Shown here in pieces: positions 37,622-47,906 of a stretch of 64,000 nucleotides of DNA (within the stretch, counting starts at the first letter, position 1; every line of letters starts with the position of its first letter). Made by a program: the position numbers and the translations under genes. The notes under the pieces are model-generated. The model ran no database searches and was not told the origin of the DNA. It saw only the letters and a list, made by a program, of their open reading frames with translations. Source of the stretch: CAWJMN01 sp963844055 (GTDB lineage Bacteria > Planctomycetota > Planctomycetia > Pirellulales > Pirellulaceae); the NCBI GenBank assembly GCA_963844055.1, contig CAWJMN010000001.1, forward strand, positions 1,922,001-1,986,000, given 5' to 3'.

Positions 37622-37963
37622 ATGATCGTTCGAATGATGAAGAATGTCGTACTGGGTAGCAGCTTGATCTTGGCTGGATTCGCCGTTTGTTCGGTTGTCG
37701 CTTTGCCTGCAGTTCACGCCAAGGGTGGCGTAAAGGAACTGAAGGTAGAAGGCCGATTGCTGGGCGTAAACGTTGCCAGCGGGACGGTCTCGATTGCCGT
37801 TGGTTCCAGCACCGTGGCCGTAACCGCCACCCCAACCACCAAGGTAGAACGCAATGGTCGTCGTACGGCTCTTGCCAATTTGAAGGCCGGTGACCGCGTC
37901 CAAGCAACGCTGGCACCCGGTGGCGGAAGCATTGCAACGAAGATTGAAGCGGTCGGACTGTAA
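37622..37963 (+). CDS. Small exported DUF5666-like beta-barrel protein
   Basis: A 113-residue protein with a signal peptide (MKNVVLGSSLILAGFAVCSVVALPAVHA) and one small beta domain: KVEGRLLGVNVASGTVSIAVG, TVAVTATPTTKVERNG and LKAGDRVQATLAPGG. This pattern matches the DUF5666-type OB-like fold. ATG 37622 is supported by AGGAG 8 bases upstream; the frame upstream to 37523 is non-coding. It is a single-gene transcript ended by a strong hairpin. Function unknown. Confidence 0.82.
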   Translation: MIVRMMKNVVLGSSLILAGFAVCSVVALPAVHAKGGVKELKVEGRLLGVNVASGTVSIAVGSSTVAVTATPTTKVERNGRRTALANLKAGDRVQATLAPGGGSIATKIEAVGL

Positions 37964-37990
37964 GCGTTTGAATCGCCGATATAAAAACAA

Positions 37991-38035
37991 AACGCTGCCC
38001 GAACCATTCGTAGTTTCGGGCAGCGTTGTTTTTTT
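37991..38035. terminator. Strong bidirectional rho-independent terminator
   Basis: A 13-bp perfect stem: AACGCTGCCCGAA (37991-38003) and TTCGGGCAGCGTT (38015-38027), with an 11-base loop. It is followed by a T-run (38029-38035) and preceded on the other side by AAAAACAAAA, which reads as a T-rich tail on the minus strand. It separates the convergent DUF5666-like and DUF1501 genes. Confidence 0.93.
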
Positions 38036-38058
38036 GCGGGGTAGGGCTACACCGTCGG

Positions 38059-39555
38059 TTAGGCAAGCACTTCCGGAATGACGGAACCATCTACCAGCGG
38101 GAATGGCCTGCCTTGTCGGTCGGCAATGAGTTGGTGCGGATTGATCCCCAGCAGGTGATACATCGTCGCCAGTAGGTCTTTGGGGCTGATCGGACGATCT
38201 GCCACATCACCGGCTTGCTTGTCGGATGCACCAACGACATGCCCACGCTTGATCCCAGCGCCGGCAATCATCGAAGAGTAGACACGCGACCAGTGATCGC
38301 GTCCCCCTCCCTGGCCGGTGGTAATCCGAGGTGTACGGCCATGTTCGCTCGTACAAACAACCAAGATATCGTCGAGCAAACCTCGCTGATCAAGGTCCGT
38401 CATCAGGCCATACCATCCGGTGTCAAAGCCTGGGGCGAGTTCTTGCTTCATCCGCGGATAATGGTTCCAGTGCGTGTCCCAGCCACTGCCGGCAAGGCCG
38501 AATTCGTCCCAAAATACGCTGACTACGCGTCCACCCGCTTCAATCGTACGGCGAGCGGCGAGGCAGGATTGGCCAAATAGCGATTCGCCATACAACTTGC
38601 GTGTAGCTGGGTCTTCTTTACGAAGATCCAGAGCATTGGCCAAGTTAGGAGACGACAGCAAAGACATTGCATTGTCTTGATGGCGTGACAATCCCTGGCC
38701 TAGTCGACTTTCCGCAAGCAGCGGTAGCTTTTCGTTGAACTGCCGCAGCAAAGAACGGCGTTGATCAAGCCGATCGATGGTTAGCTCTGGCTGAAGCGAA
38801 GTTGCATTAGGCAGCGTGAAATAACAGCCATCGGCAACCCCTACGTAGGGATCGTTCCCTGTGTAGGTTTTGTCTTGAAGTGTCTTCACGATTCCCTTGG
38901 TGGCTTGGCCTTGAAACTCAGCCCACAAAGGATTGTATTGGCTTCCCAGGAATGCTCCGTAAGGGCCTGCGCGGCTTACTTCACCAATCCGCCTGGAGCT
39001 GAAGGGAAATGGCAACGCAAGATTCGGCGGAACGCTTGGTGCACGCTCACGACCCTTACCCTCAACATATTCCACAACGGATGGGAAGAAGGGCCAGTGG
39101 CGAGAATCGTACGGGCTGAGTTCCATCGGCGCATCAATCGCTGGAACACCCGTGAGGGCATAAGCCACGCCGTGAAGCGGATAGGGGTGCGTCAAGGAGC
39201 GAATCACTGTGGAGCGATCCATCACCTTAGCCATGTTCGGGAAAAGTTCGCCAACCTGGATGCCAGGAACTGACGAAGAGATCGCCTTGAGGTCGCCGCG
39301 AATTTCAGAAGGTGCATCAGGCTTGCAATCGAGCCATTCAATTTGGCTGGGTGACCCATACAAATGGATCAGGATCAGGCCTTTGGCTTTGCCAAAGTGC
39401 GGTAGAGAACTCGATTCACTTCCCTTGGCCTGCGATTGCAAATCCATCAGGTACGGAAGCGAGGGGCCAGCAAGACCAAGGCCACCAACACGCAGCAAAT
39501 CTCGCCGCGAGAAGCCACCACATAGCTTTCGTGTTGAGCCAAGCACTCGCAGCAT
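38059..39555 (-). CDS. DUF1501 protein, Tat-type leader
   Basis: A 498-residue protein of the DUF1501 (alkaline-phosphatase-like fold) family, expanded in planctomycetes. The leader carries FSRRDLLRVGGLGLAG, a twin-arginine pattern. Family motifs: LILIHLYGSPSQIEWLD, IRGDLKAISSSVPGI, MDRSTVIRSLTHPYPLHG, GQSCLAARRTIEAGGRVV, GWDTHWNHYPRMK, VCTSEHGRTPRI, GGGRDHWSRVY and LLATMYHLLGI. It is the last gene of a minus-strand cluster with a PPC-domain protein, another DUF1501 gene and a DUF1549 gene. The enzymatic activity of the family is not established. Confidence 0.92.
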   Translation of the reverse strand: MLRVLGSTRKLCGGFSRRDLLRVGGLGLAGPSLPYLMDLQSQAKGSESSSLPHFGKAKGLILIHLYGSPSQIEWLDCKPDAPSEIRGDLKAISSSVPGIQVGELFPNMAKVMDRSTVIRSLTHPYPLHGVAYALTGVPAIDAPMELSPYDSRHWPFFPSVVEYVEGKGRERAPSVPPNLALPFPFSSRRIGEVSRAGPYGAFLGSQYNPLWAEFQGQATKGIVKTLQDKTYTGNDPYVGVADGCYFTLPNATSLQPELTIDRLDQRRSLLRQFNEKLPLLAESRLGQGLSRHQDNAMSLLSSPNLANALDLRKEDPATRKLYGESLFGQSCLAARRTIEAGGRVVSVFWDEFGLAGSGWDTHWNHYPRMKQELAPGFDTGWYGLMTDLDQRGLLDDILVVCTSEHGRTPRITTGQGGGRDHWSRVYSSMIAGAGIKRGHVVGASDKQAGDVADRPISPKDLLATMYHLLGINPHQLIADRQGRPFPLVDGSVIPEVLA

Positions 39556-39707
39556 GATCGAGACTCCTGTATCTGGGGAAGGTTCGCGAATCGTTCACGA
39601 ACCACGCCGTTGCGGCTGACCCATTAATTGTTGCTTATTTGATCGCCTTTTACCATACGCAATCTGTATTTTGAGTGCCAAGGGAGCCCGGAATACCGGC
39701 TTTGTCC

Positions 39708-41918
39708 CTACTTCTTTTCGGGCGGTGCCGTTATTGTCACCGTGATGGGCTGGCTAGGCATGTTTACCAGGGTATTGGGCCGTTCCTTCGACTGGGGGTC
39801 CTTATGGAACGGAACCTGCATTTGGCCCAGCACGGTCAAAGTGATATCCCCCGGCGGTGATCCAGGATTGACGGAAATCGTGACCGTCGTCTCGTTTTGA
39901 TTTCCCGCCAAAGCGGGGCCGCTCACGGAAAGATTGCCAGGGACAGCGACCGGAACCACATTCATATTTTCTTTGAGGTCCGGCCAAAGCCGCTGGATCT
40001 GCAGCTTTACCTCGGCCTTACTTCCCGCTTCGATGGCGATCTTATCGGCAGCGAACTTCAGCGAATAAGGTGCCTTCTCTCGTACCGCGACAATGCCGCC
40101 CCGCACTGGCACACTGGTGGCATCGTTGATCCCTTGAGACCGATTATAAAACCGAACCTCGCGTACCAAGTCTTCCTGATCGCGTTTGCCACGTGCCACT
40201 AGTTTGATCGGACCGGTCGACTCAGCAGCCCCTTCATCCCCCCAAATCACAAAAGTCGTATGCGTGTTGCCTTGAACCACCGTGGGGGTGGAATGCAGGC
40301 CGGGAGGCAGCCCTTCGGCAGCGATGGTTAAGGGGCCTTTGAATCCATCCTGTTGATGAATTACCAGATCGAAGTGGATTGCCCCGCCACGCCAAAGGTT
40401 TGCACCACCAGGGCCAGGGTTTTGAGAATGGATCGCTGCGACAAAAAAATCAGGCTTAGCCTTGCGAAGCGATAATGCATATTGATAGCGAGGTCCACCT
40501 CGTCGGTAGCGATCCTGCACTAGCATCCGATAGGAAATCTTCGGTTGAAGGTCAACCGTTCCCGAGGGATCGCGCAAATGCCCGTCAAACGCGTTGATCC
40601 GATGGCCAAAGTCATCCAGTTCGGTAACCCGCTTTCCTTTGTCATCGGTGATTAGAACATAGGGATCAGCCTGTCCATCAATTCGCTCGCAATAGACCTC
40701 AACACCATAGCGACCGGCTTCCTCTACGGTGAAAGAATACCAATCCGCATCACGTGCTTCGTCAAACCGACCGCCGATCATTGCGGGCAAGGTAAGCGGC
40801 TGTGCAGCATCGGGCGCATTGTTAGGCTCTTGCTCCGGCGTGACAGGCGTTTCTGAAAGCAGCAAGGTAAACGGATTGAGCGCCTCGCTTCCCGGAACAG
40901 GTCGCACTTGAAAGCCGTTCATCGTGCACGTGGCGGCGCTCGCCAAAACACTATGTCGTGTGGGGTGATCGAGAAAACGATAAGCAAATGGGTTCGCACC
41001 TGACTGGGCCGCAGGAATGGACCATGCCATCATATCCAAGGGCTGATCGAGAAGTCGCTTTCCCGAGGGCTTGCCGGCACTTCCCAGATTCCGACCCAGG
41101 ATTTGAACCTGTGCATCTTTACCCACCTCGATAACGGGTGGGAATACGTTTTCTATCTGCGGCAAATCGCTGACAATCATGCGATACGCATGACCACCGC
41201 GAAACGACAAATCACTCACCACAAGCAGGTATTCGCCATCGCGCGGGGCAATGAAGTCGATTAGGGGATCTCGGCCGTAGTAGTCGCCATTGGCTGCCAG
41301 CTGGGTGCCGTCGGCACCGTAAAGCGTCAGCACGCCATCCATCGAGGACTGCATTTTGGCAGCTTGAACTTCGGCGGTAATGCGCTGGCCAGCCTTCAGC
41401 GAAAGGCGATAGACATCTTGGTCGTTGCCGTCGGATCGGCCATCGATCGCTTGATTGACAGCAATCACTTGCGCCGATTTGTCGTCGTTGTTGGGCTCCT
41501 TTTCAAGGATGTCAGAGAGCCCCCGAGTGACAGCAAAAATCCTGGCGTTGCTTACACCAAACCGGCCCACCAGCCGTGCATCGTACGTTCCTGCCGGAAC
41601 ATCCGCTGCGATCTCGATTTCAAACTGCTTTTCTTTTCCTTCGACCGGCTTCGAGCGAATGCCGGGATGCTCGAATCGAATGCCCGTAACTCCTTCGAGG
41701 TCGTTTCCTTGGATCTCGATATTGGTGACGCCCCCTGTGTTGGCCCCCAGCGGAAACAGGGTATCAAACCGAGGCGAAGGAAGCTCTGCCAGCACATGGT
41801 CAACGGCTGCAAAAGCAAAAGCCAGTGCCAGAATCGCTGGTACATACATCCTTGGACGCCAAGCAGCTTTGCCGCAACTCGGGAAAATACGACGGGTTGC
41901 AAATGGCAAAGTTGTCAT
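39708..41918 (-). CDS. Exported protein with pre-peptidase C-terminal (PPC) domains
   Basis: A 736-residue secreted protein with an N-terminal signal (AILALAFAFAAVDHVLAE). It is built of IPT/TIG-like and PPC-type beta-sandwich domains: FPLGANTGGVTNIEIQGNDLEG, then EKEPNNDDKSAQ and QDVYRLSLKAGQRITAEVQA, then PEQEPNNAPDAAQPL and ADWYSFTVEEAGRYGVEVYC. The C-terminal part is further beta-rich. No catalytic motif is visible. It sits between two DUF1501 genes on the same strand, in the common planctomycete arrangement DUF1549-DUF1501-PPC protein. It is likely a binding or scaffold partner at the cell surface. Confidence 0.88.
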   Translation of the reverse strand: MTTLPFATRRIFPSCGKAAWRPRMYVPAILALAFAFAAVDHVLAELPSPRFDTLFPLGANTGGVTNIEIQGNDLEGVTGIRFEHPGIRSKPVEGKEKQFEIEIAADVPAGTYDARLVGRFGVSNARIFAVTRGLSDILEKEPNNDDKSAQVIAVNQAIDGRSDGNDQDVYRLSLKAGQRITAEVQAAKMQSSMDGVLTLYGADGTQLAANGDYYGRDPLIDFIAPRDGEYLLVVSDLSFRGGHAYRMIVSDLPQIENVFPPVIEVGKDAQVQILGRNLGSAGKPSGKRLLDQPLDMMAWSIPAAQSGANPFAYRFLDHPTRHSVLASAATCTMNGFQVRPVPGSEALNPFTLLLSETPVTPEQEPNNAPDAAQPLTLPAMIGGRFDEARDADWYSFTVEEAGRYGVEVYCERIDGQADPYVLITDDKGKRVTELDDFGHRINAFDGHLRDPSGTVDLQPKISYRMLVQDRYRRGGPRYQYALSLRKAKPDFFVAAIHSQNPGPGGANLWRGGAIHFDLVIHQQDGFKGPLTIAAEGLPPGLHSTPTVVQGNTHTTFVIWGDEGAAESTGPIKLVARGKRDQEDLVREVRFYNRSQGINDATSVPVRGGIVAVREKAPYSLKFAADKIAIEAGSKAEVKLQIQRLWPDLKENMNVVPVAVPGNLSVSGPALAGNQNETTVTISVNPGSPPGDITLTVLGQMQVPFHKDPQSKERPNTLVNMPSQPITVTITAPPEKK

Positions 41919-41959
41919 GGCGAAAATGTGCAGCAGCAGAATCTAGAGAAGTTAAATGC

Positions 41960-43288
41960 TTAGACTAACTCAACAATCGGCTTGCCTTCGTTCAAGATCG
42001 GCAACGGCCGATTGGCTTGATCGTAAAAGACATGCTTGTAATTGATGCCGAGCGCATGATACATCGTGGAAAGCACACAGCCCGGCGAATACGCCTTGCT
42101 GGTGGGATATTCAGCGGTGGTGTTGGTGGTACCAATCGCCTGTCCCATCTTCAGTCCACCGCCGGCAAATACGATTGACATCGCACCCGGCCAGTGATCA
42201 CGTCCAGCGCCAGCATTGATACGCGGCGTACGTCCGAATTCACCCATTGCCATCACAAGCACATCGTTTTGCATCCCACGGTCGTAAATGTCTTGGACCA
42301 GCGACGCTAAGGCGCGATCAAACTTCGGCAGCAAATTGTCCTTGAGTTGTTTGAAGTTGTCGCCATGCGTATCCCAGCCGCCCCCGGCTTGGATCGTCAC
42401 GAAACGCACGCCCGATTCCACCAACCGCCGAGCCAGCAAGCAGCTTTGCCCCAGATCGTTGCGTCCGTAGCGATCGCGCAGTTTGGCATCTTCTTCTTGA
42501 ATGAAGAATGCCTTTTGAGCCTTGTCGCTGGAAACCATCTCCATCGCATCGCGGTAGAAGGTATCCAGCCCGACGAGGTCTCCCTTAGTGTCGATGTCGC
42601 GACGAATCGTATCAAGTTCCTTGAGCAATCCCTGACGTCGTCCCAAACGATCTGGCTTTACTTGGCTGGGCGTCTTTAGATTTCGTACCGAAAAGCCATC
42701 ATTGTTGGGATCATTATCAGGCGAAAACGGATTGTACGAAGCGCCAAGATAGGCCGCATTGGAAAAGCTGACTTTGCGAGGAAGCGTAACATAGGCAGGA
42801 ATGCCAGGCTGTACCGGGCCAAGCATCCGGCTGACGATGCTACCCGTCGAGGGGAAGATATTATCGTTGACTTCCAGCGATGGCTGATAGCCGGTCATCA
42901 TCCATTGAGAGCCCATACCATGCCCAGCATTGGTATGAAATGCCGAGCGGACAATCGCCATCTTGTCCATGACCTGCGCTTGGTGCGGCAAATGCTCGCT
43001 GATATCGATGCCAGGCACACGCGTTGATATCGGGCGAAACTCGCCCCGGTATTCCGAAGGTGCATCGGGCTTAAGATCGTACATGTCGAGGTGGCTAGGG
43101 CCACCCGCTTGCCAGATCAAGATAACGCTGCGCTTGTTGACCGCTTGGCCCGCTGCCTTTGCGGTAGCCTCTGCCTTCAGCAGTCCTGCAAGGCTGAGGC
43201 CGCCGATGCCAAGTCCACCGACCCGCAAAAAGTTGCGGCGGGACGTTCCTTCGCAGTTACGCTCGTGACCGTGCATGAGATTGAGCAT
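41960..43288 (-). CDS. DUF1501 protein, Tat-type leader
   Basis: A 442-residue protein. The leader CEGTSRRNFLRVGGLGIGGLS has the twin-arginine pattern. DUF1501 motifs: SVILIWQAGGPSHLDMYDLK, PDAPSEYRGEFRPISTRVPGI, HAGHGMGS-like AGHGMGSQWMMTGY, GQSCLLARRLVESGVRFV, GGGWDTHGDNF, MAMGEFGRTPRI, GAGRDHWPGAMS and LSTMYHALGI. It begins 13 bases after the DUF1549/DUF1553 gene stop, so the two are co-transcribed. This pair is one of the most typical planctomycete gene couples. Confidence 0.94.
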   Translation of the reverse strand: MLNLMHGHERNCEGTSRRNFLRVGGLGIGGLSLAGLLKAEATAKAAGQAVNKRSVILIWQAGGPSHLDMYDLKPDAPSEYRGEFRPISTRVPGIDISEHLPHQAQVMDKMAIVRSAFHTNAGHGMGSQWMMTGYQPSLEVNDNIFPSTGSIVSRMLGPVQPGIPAYVTLPRKVSFSNAAYLGASYNPFSPDNDPNNDGFSVRNLKTPSQVKPDRLGRRQGLLKELDTIRRDIDTKGDLVGLDTFYRDAMEMVSSDKAQKAFFIQEEDAKLRDRYGRNDLGQSCLLARRLVESGVRFVTIQAGGGWDTHGDNFKQLKDNLLPKFDRALASLVQDIYDRGMQNDVLVMAMGEFGRTPRINAGAGRDHWPGAMSIVFAGGGLKMGQAIGTTNTTAEYPTSKAYSPGCVLSTMYHALGINYKHVFYDQANRPLPILNEGKPIVELV

Positions 43289-43301
43289 AAAACCATCACT
43301 C

Positions 43302-45756
43302 CTAATGGTTAAACAAGAACTCGCGAGAGTTCGTCAAGGTCCACAAAATGTCTTCGAAAGCCTGCCGTTTGTTCTCTTGCGATTCGATGTATTGAATCGA
43401 TTTCTTCAGTTCAGCTGCCGTTGGTAGGCGAGAGAAAGTGCCTAGGTAAAGCTGCTCGATCATCGCGGTTGACGTCAGCTTTTCATCCAGCGAGCGTTTG
43501 ATTGTCCCTTGTTCAGAAGCAATCTTGTCTTCGGTCTCGTTGGAATTTGCCAGAAGCAATACCTGGGCAAGTGTGGCGCTACTGGATCGTTCACATTCGC
43601 AGCCGCTGACACGTTTGGGCCGATCAAACGCTTCCAGGAAGTAATTGCCAAAGTTTTCGTGGGGAAGGTCGATGGCTCGGCCCGTTGAGCTAACACCACC
43701 AAACCGCGTCCTTGTTCCCGTCGCCTGATCGAAGGCATCCACCACCACTTCACTAATCAAGCGTCGTGCGTAAAAGCGGGCAAAGTTCTGCTGGTCGTGC
43801 TTGTTGTCATCCGTAGGATCGCTAGAAAGCTGATAGACCTGACTCGTCACAATCGTGCGAACAACATGCTTCATATCGAACTTGTGTGCGATGAAGTCCT
43901 TGGCCAAGGCGTCAAGCAGTTCCGGGTTTGAGGCCGGGTTGGTTTCACGCAGATCATCAACCTCATGCACCAGGCCACGACCGAGAAAATGGCCCCACAT
44001 CCGGTTCACAAACGCCTTCGCAAAGAAGGGATTGTCCGGCTGTGCCATCCAGTCCACTAGCGCATGCCGTGGATCATCCTCTGCCTTGAATTTGGGAGCA
44101 TCACCCCCAAGGTACTTAGGCTCAGGAGCTTGTCCCGTTAGTGGGTTCTTTTCGCCAGTCGTTACCGCCCCCGAGGAGAAGTAAGGCGGTGGCTGCCCAA
44201 AGCTCTTGCGCCCTAGTCGGGCAAAGAAGCCCGCTCAGCCCGTAATAGTCATCCTGTCCCCATTTTTCATACGGATGATGATGGCACCGCGCACATTGTA
44301 GACGCGTTCCCAAAAATACTTGTGCTGTGTCGGCCGTCACTTGGTGCAATTGATCATCACGTGATTGCCAGTACCAGTTGATCGCCGGAGCGTCCTGCCA
44401 CTCACCTGCGGCGGCAATAATTCCGCGCGCGAACTCATCATAGGGGCGATTGCGGGCAATGTTGTCCTTCAGCCAATTGTGAAAGGCGTAAGAAGCCTGA
44501 TCGGCCCCTGCCAAGCTCGAATTGCGAAGGATCGTTCCCCAACGCATGGCAAAAAACGTTGGATAGTCTGGCGAGGCCAATAAACGATCTACCGCTTTGG
44601 TACGTTTGTCGGCCGCCGTGTCGGCCATAAAGGCACGTACTTCATCGACTGTGGGTAGGCGACCGCAAAGGTCAATCGTTACACGGCGTAAAAAAGTGGT
44701 GTCGTCGCACTTAGGCGAGGGAAGCAGTCCGAGCTTCTTCCACTTTTCCGCACTAAGGCGATCAACGTAAGAATCGGTTGCAAAGCCCGGAATGTCGTTG
44801 CGAGGTTTGCTGTGTGGCAAAATAGCACTGAACACGGCCACTTGTCCCATGTAGCGGGCCATGATCGTTGCTTCACCGCTTTGCTCGCCGCAGCTGACAA
44901 GCGCTTCATCATTAACCGAAGCGACAATATCTAGGTTGCTAACGAGTGCGGCATTGCGAGTGACATCGCGCACTTGGCCATCGGAATAGTGGGCCAAAAC
45001 AGAAAGTTGTTGCCTTCCCTTGAACGGAAGGACTCGCAGCCGTGGCTCAATCGAAAGGCTGGTGACCTGCGGTGCATCTTTGGAAAAGGGGGCATGGCCG
45101 CCGGCAATCCATAGCTTGAGAAGAGCGTACGATTCACTCTCAGGTTCGATGCGGCGACCACCGCCGTGGGGCAGTTTTCCGATTGCCTTCAACAGCAACA
45201 GGCTCTGTTCCGGTGCTGAGGCGTTTACGCGTCGGCCGCGGGCCTGTTTGACAACTTGGTCGTAATCGAAGTCGGCGTCGAAACCAAATAGTGACAGCTT
45301 GAAACCATTCTGGCCAGAAGCTTTCCCATGGCAGCCTCCCGAGTTGCAACCATGCCGGCTGAGAATCGGCAGGATCTCGTTACGAAAATCAACATCGCGC
45401 TGCGATGCCATGCCTTGCACAACAACGGGAACCGTGACAGTTCCGTGGGGCGATTTTACTTGGAGCGTTGCGGCTCCATCGCCAGTCGGCGAAACATAGC
45501 CAGCTGCATCCACCGTGAAAATGGCAGGATTGCTCGAAGTGTAGGTCGAGTCCCGCGTAACATCTGTTTCCGCCTCACTGACCAATACTTGTTGTCGCGC
45601 GTATGCATCGACCAACTTCAACGTTTTGGGAAATACCACCGGTTGCTGCGCACTTAGCTCTGCGGCCAGCAGGGCGACAAGTAACAGGCTCATTGCGGCA
45701 TAGCACGGCCTCAAAGCGCGGTGCACTAAGCTCAGCAATTGGCAGATCGATTTCAT
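43302..45756 (-). CDS. DUF1549/DUF1553 protein with Ig-like domain, one frameshift
   Basis: About 817 residues after correction. Signal peptide, then a BIG2-type Ig domain (VSEAETDVTRDSTYTSSNPA; VDAAGYVSPTGDGAATLQV), a cytochrome-like stretch HGCNSGGCHG, DUF1549 (SAEKWKKLGLLPSPKCDD; TFLRRVTIDLCGRLPTVDEV; QCARCHHHPYEKWGQDDYYG, with one CxxCH) and DUF1553 (NPFFAKAFVNRMWGHFLGRG; NPELLDALAKDFI; LANSNE). The frame breaks near 44229-44231. Removing one C gives YYGLSGFFARLGRKSFG and joins the two parts. First gene of the cluster that continues with DUF1501. Confidence 0.9.
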
Positions 45757-46146
45757 AAGGGTACTAGTATCTGGAAGGTTGCCGCAGTGCTTGCATCAAA
45801 CGAGGCGAAAGTCACAGCGCAAAAACCAATCGGCGGGTGGGAGCAAACCAGGGGGATCACAGGTAGGCACTGCCAAGCATTCCGAATGTAACTGCTTACA
45901 AATCTAGCATTTACACGCATCCATGCTTGTTTACTTATCGTATCTTCCGTCTCAGGAAACAGCAACCTTTTCCCGGTAGCCCTAACATCTATCTAATGCC
46001 CAAGTTAGGTCGATTCGTTACGAAGAAACTAAAGGCAAGCCAGCAGCGGAGGCGCTAACGGGCGTGAAATCGCCATTCAGGCCGCCAAAATCAGATGTAG
46101 CGGTAGGTTATTGGGCGTTGCGCGGTAGCTTAGCATCTTGGGGGAA
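45757..46146. other. Intergenic region
   Basis: About 390 bases between two minus-strand genes. No ORF or RNA gene is supported. A CCTAAC ... GTTAGG pair (about 45981 and 46004) with a 17-base spacer may form a weak hairpin, but it lacks a T-run. The part next to 45757 should contain the promoter of the DUF1549 cluster. Confidence 0.35.
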
Positions 46147-47556
46147 CTAGCGAGAGGGATGGAGCGGCTCCCGAATTGGCTTGGACGGGTCAATCACCAA
46201 CCAGCACAGTAGCGTCAGTACCAGACTAGTCGTCGAAATGTAAAAGACCGTGCTCCAGTCGCCCGCTTTGGCGTAGGGACCGATCACATAGCTAAATACA
46301 GCGGCTCCTAGGTTGCCGCACATATTGCAGATACCTAATACCAGCCCAACGTTTTTGCCACCGATATCCTGCACGGTCGTCCAAGTTGCGCCAAGTCCCA
46401 GATCGATCGTCAGCGAGATGGCGAAGAAGAGCGGAATCAATAGCCAAAGATTGGTAGTCTCCGCACAAACAAGATAGAGCGAACCCGCCAACACGCACGC
46501 AATGATTCCAGGAACTCGTCGACCCCATACCTTCCCATTTCGTTTGAGGAAATAGTCGGTCATAAAGCCTCCCATCAAGCTTCCGATCAAGCCTCCCACC
46601 GCAGGGATTGCCGTCAGAACGCCTGCCAGGGCTTTGCCTGAATAGAGCGTCCCGAACACCGAAACCTCCTTCGGAAGTTGTTTGGTAAGGAACGACGTCA
46701 TCCAGGTTGCCAAAAAAATCCAGGCAATATTGACCAGTAGGTTAATGGCAGCAAGCAGCACCACGTTAGCCAGGCCCATCGGATTAAAGACCATGGGAAC
46801 AGCATCGCCAGGGGCAGACGAAGTTCGTGTAGGTGCAGCTGAATCAAACGGGCCTTCGATCTCATCGCATTCGGCCGCGTTGCACCAAGGATGTTGTTTC
46901 GGGGTATTACGAAAAAGCCAATAGAAAAAGAAGCACCACACCAACCCGAGTGATCCATAGAAGATAAACACAGGACGCCAGGAACCTGTCTCGGTACCGC
47001 TATAGGCCTGTGACCAGCCAACCAAAAGCGGAGTAATCCCAAATGCGATAAGTCCGCCGCAGCGTCCCCCCATCGAAACGGCAGCACTAGCTTTTCCGCG
47101 CGATTGCAACGGAACCCATCGCTTTATACAAGCCGCTGCCGTGGGATAGGCGCCCGCCTGCATCACTCCAAAGAGAATTCGCAAAAGGATCAGTCCCGTC
47201 AATCCATGTACAAAGCCCATGGACATAAACGCAACCGACCATACCGCCACCATTACCGTTAGCGTGACTCGAGCTCCAAATAGATCGGAAAGCCAACCAC
47301 CCGGCACTTGCAACAACGCGTAGGAAAAAAAGAAGGCCGACACCACGCGCCCAAATTGCTCTTCATCAATTTCAAAGTCGAGCCGAACTTGCTCCGAAAC
47401 GGGTGTCAGTGCAAATCGATGCACATACAGCAAGACAGCCATCGTGATGCAGAGGCCGACAACGATGAAACGAATCTTCGTTGGCGGTGCTGACAAATCG
47501 TCAGTTGTCTCGGCAGGAGTTCGATAGGGATTTGTTTCGCCGGCAGAATTCTGCAT
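46147..47556 (-). CDS. MFS transporter, ACS/anion-cation symporter type
   Basis: A protein of about 469 residues with twelve hydrophobic helices and MFS loop motifs (GGWLSDLFGARVTLT after helix 2; GGFMTDYFLKRNG in the second half). The N-terminal DEEQFGRVVSAFFFSYALLQVPGGWL and KRWVPLQSRGKASA resemble the ACS subfamily (hexuronate, glucarate and phthalate symporters). ATG 47556 is preferred over 47598 because AGGA lies 8 bases upstream. A carboxylate or hexuronate substrate would fit the KDG genes in the window, but that is inference; they are 28 kb away. Confidence 0.9.
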   Translation of the reverse strand: MQNSAGETNPYRTPAETTDDLSAPPTKIRFIVVGLCITMAVLLYVHRFALTPVSEQVRLDFEIDEEQFGRVVSAFFFSYALLQVPGGWLSDLFGARVTLTVMVAVWSVAFMSMGFVHGLTGLILLRILFGVMQAGAYPTAAACIKRWVPLQSRGKASAAVSMGGRCGGLIAFGITPLLVGWSQAYSGTETGSWRPVFIFYGSLGLVWCFFFYWLFRNTPKQHPWCNAAECDEIEGPFDSAAPTRTSSAPGDAVPMVFNPMGLANVVLLAAINLLVNIAWIFLATWMTSFLTKQLPKEVSVFGTLYSGKALAGVLTAIPAVGGLIGSLMGGFMTDYFLKRNGKVWGRRVPGIIACVLAGSLYLVCAETTNLWLLIPLFFAISLTIDLGLGATWTTVQDIGGKNVGLVLGICNMCGNLGAAVFSYVIGPYAKAGDWSTVFYISTTSLVLTLLCWLVIDPSKPIREPLHPSR

Positions 47557-47906
47557 GCTGCAATTCCTGGCGTGCAAGGAAGGTATGGCCAAAGCCATAA
47601 GGAGGTGGGTAGGAACTGGCGTGAGAATACCCCAAAAAACGCCAAGTTGCGAGCTAGAAAATGCCTCGGGTTAGGACTTTTCGGAGATTGACGCCAATCC
47701 CACGTACGAAAACCCTAGCGACTGGTGAGCCAGTACCATCGGCCAGCAATTTTTTGCAGCCAACGTACGAAACTGGTCGATCCTTATTCGACAGCCGAAA
47801 CAGGTCGTTAATGCCAACAGGCAAGACGTCTCGTTTTGGGTCATGAGGAACTCTGGGTGCAAATGGATTTGCGACAGGCTCCGTCTCTTCGCTTCGAAGG
47901 GCGGAT
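47557..47906. other. Intergenic region between divergent genes
   Basis: About 350 bases. A 121-codon minus-strand frame (47654-48019) overlaps the start of the protease gene and shows no family match. The stretch should contain divergent promoters. Because the protease lacks an ATG, the true protease start could lie at its right end. Confidence 0.35.
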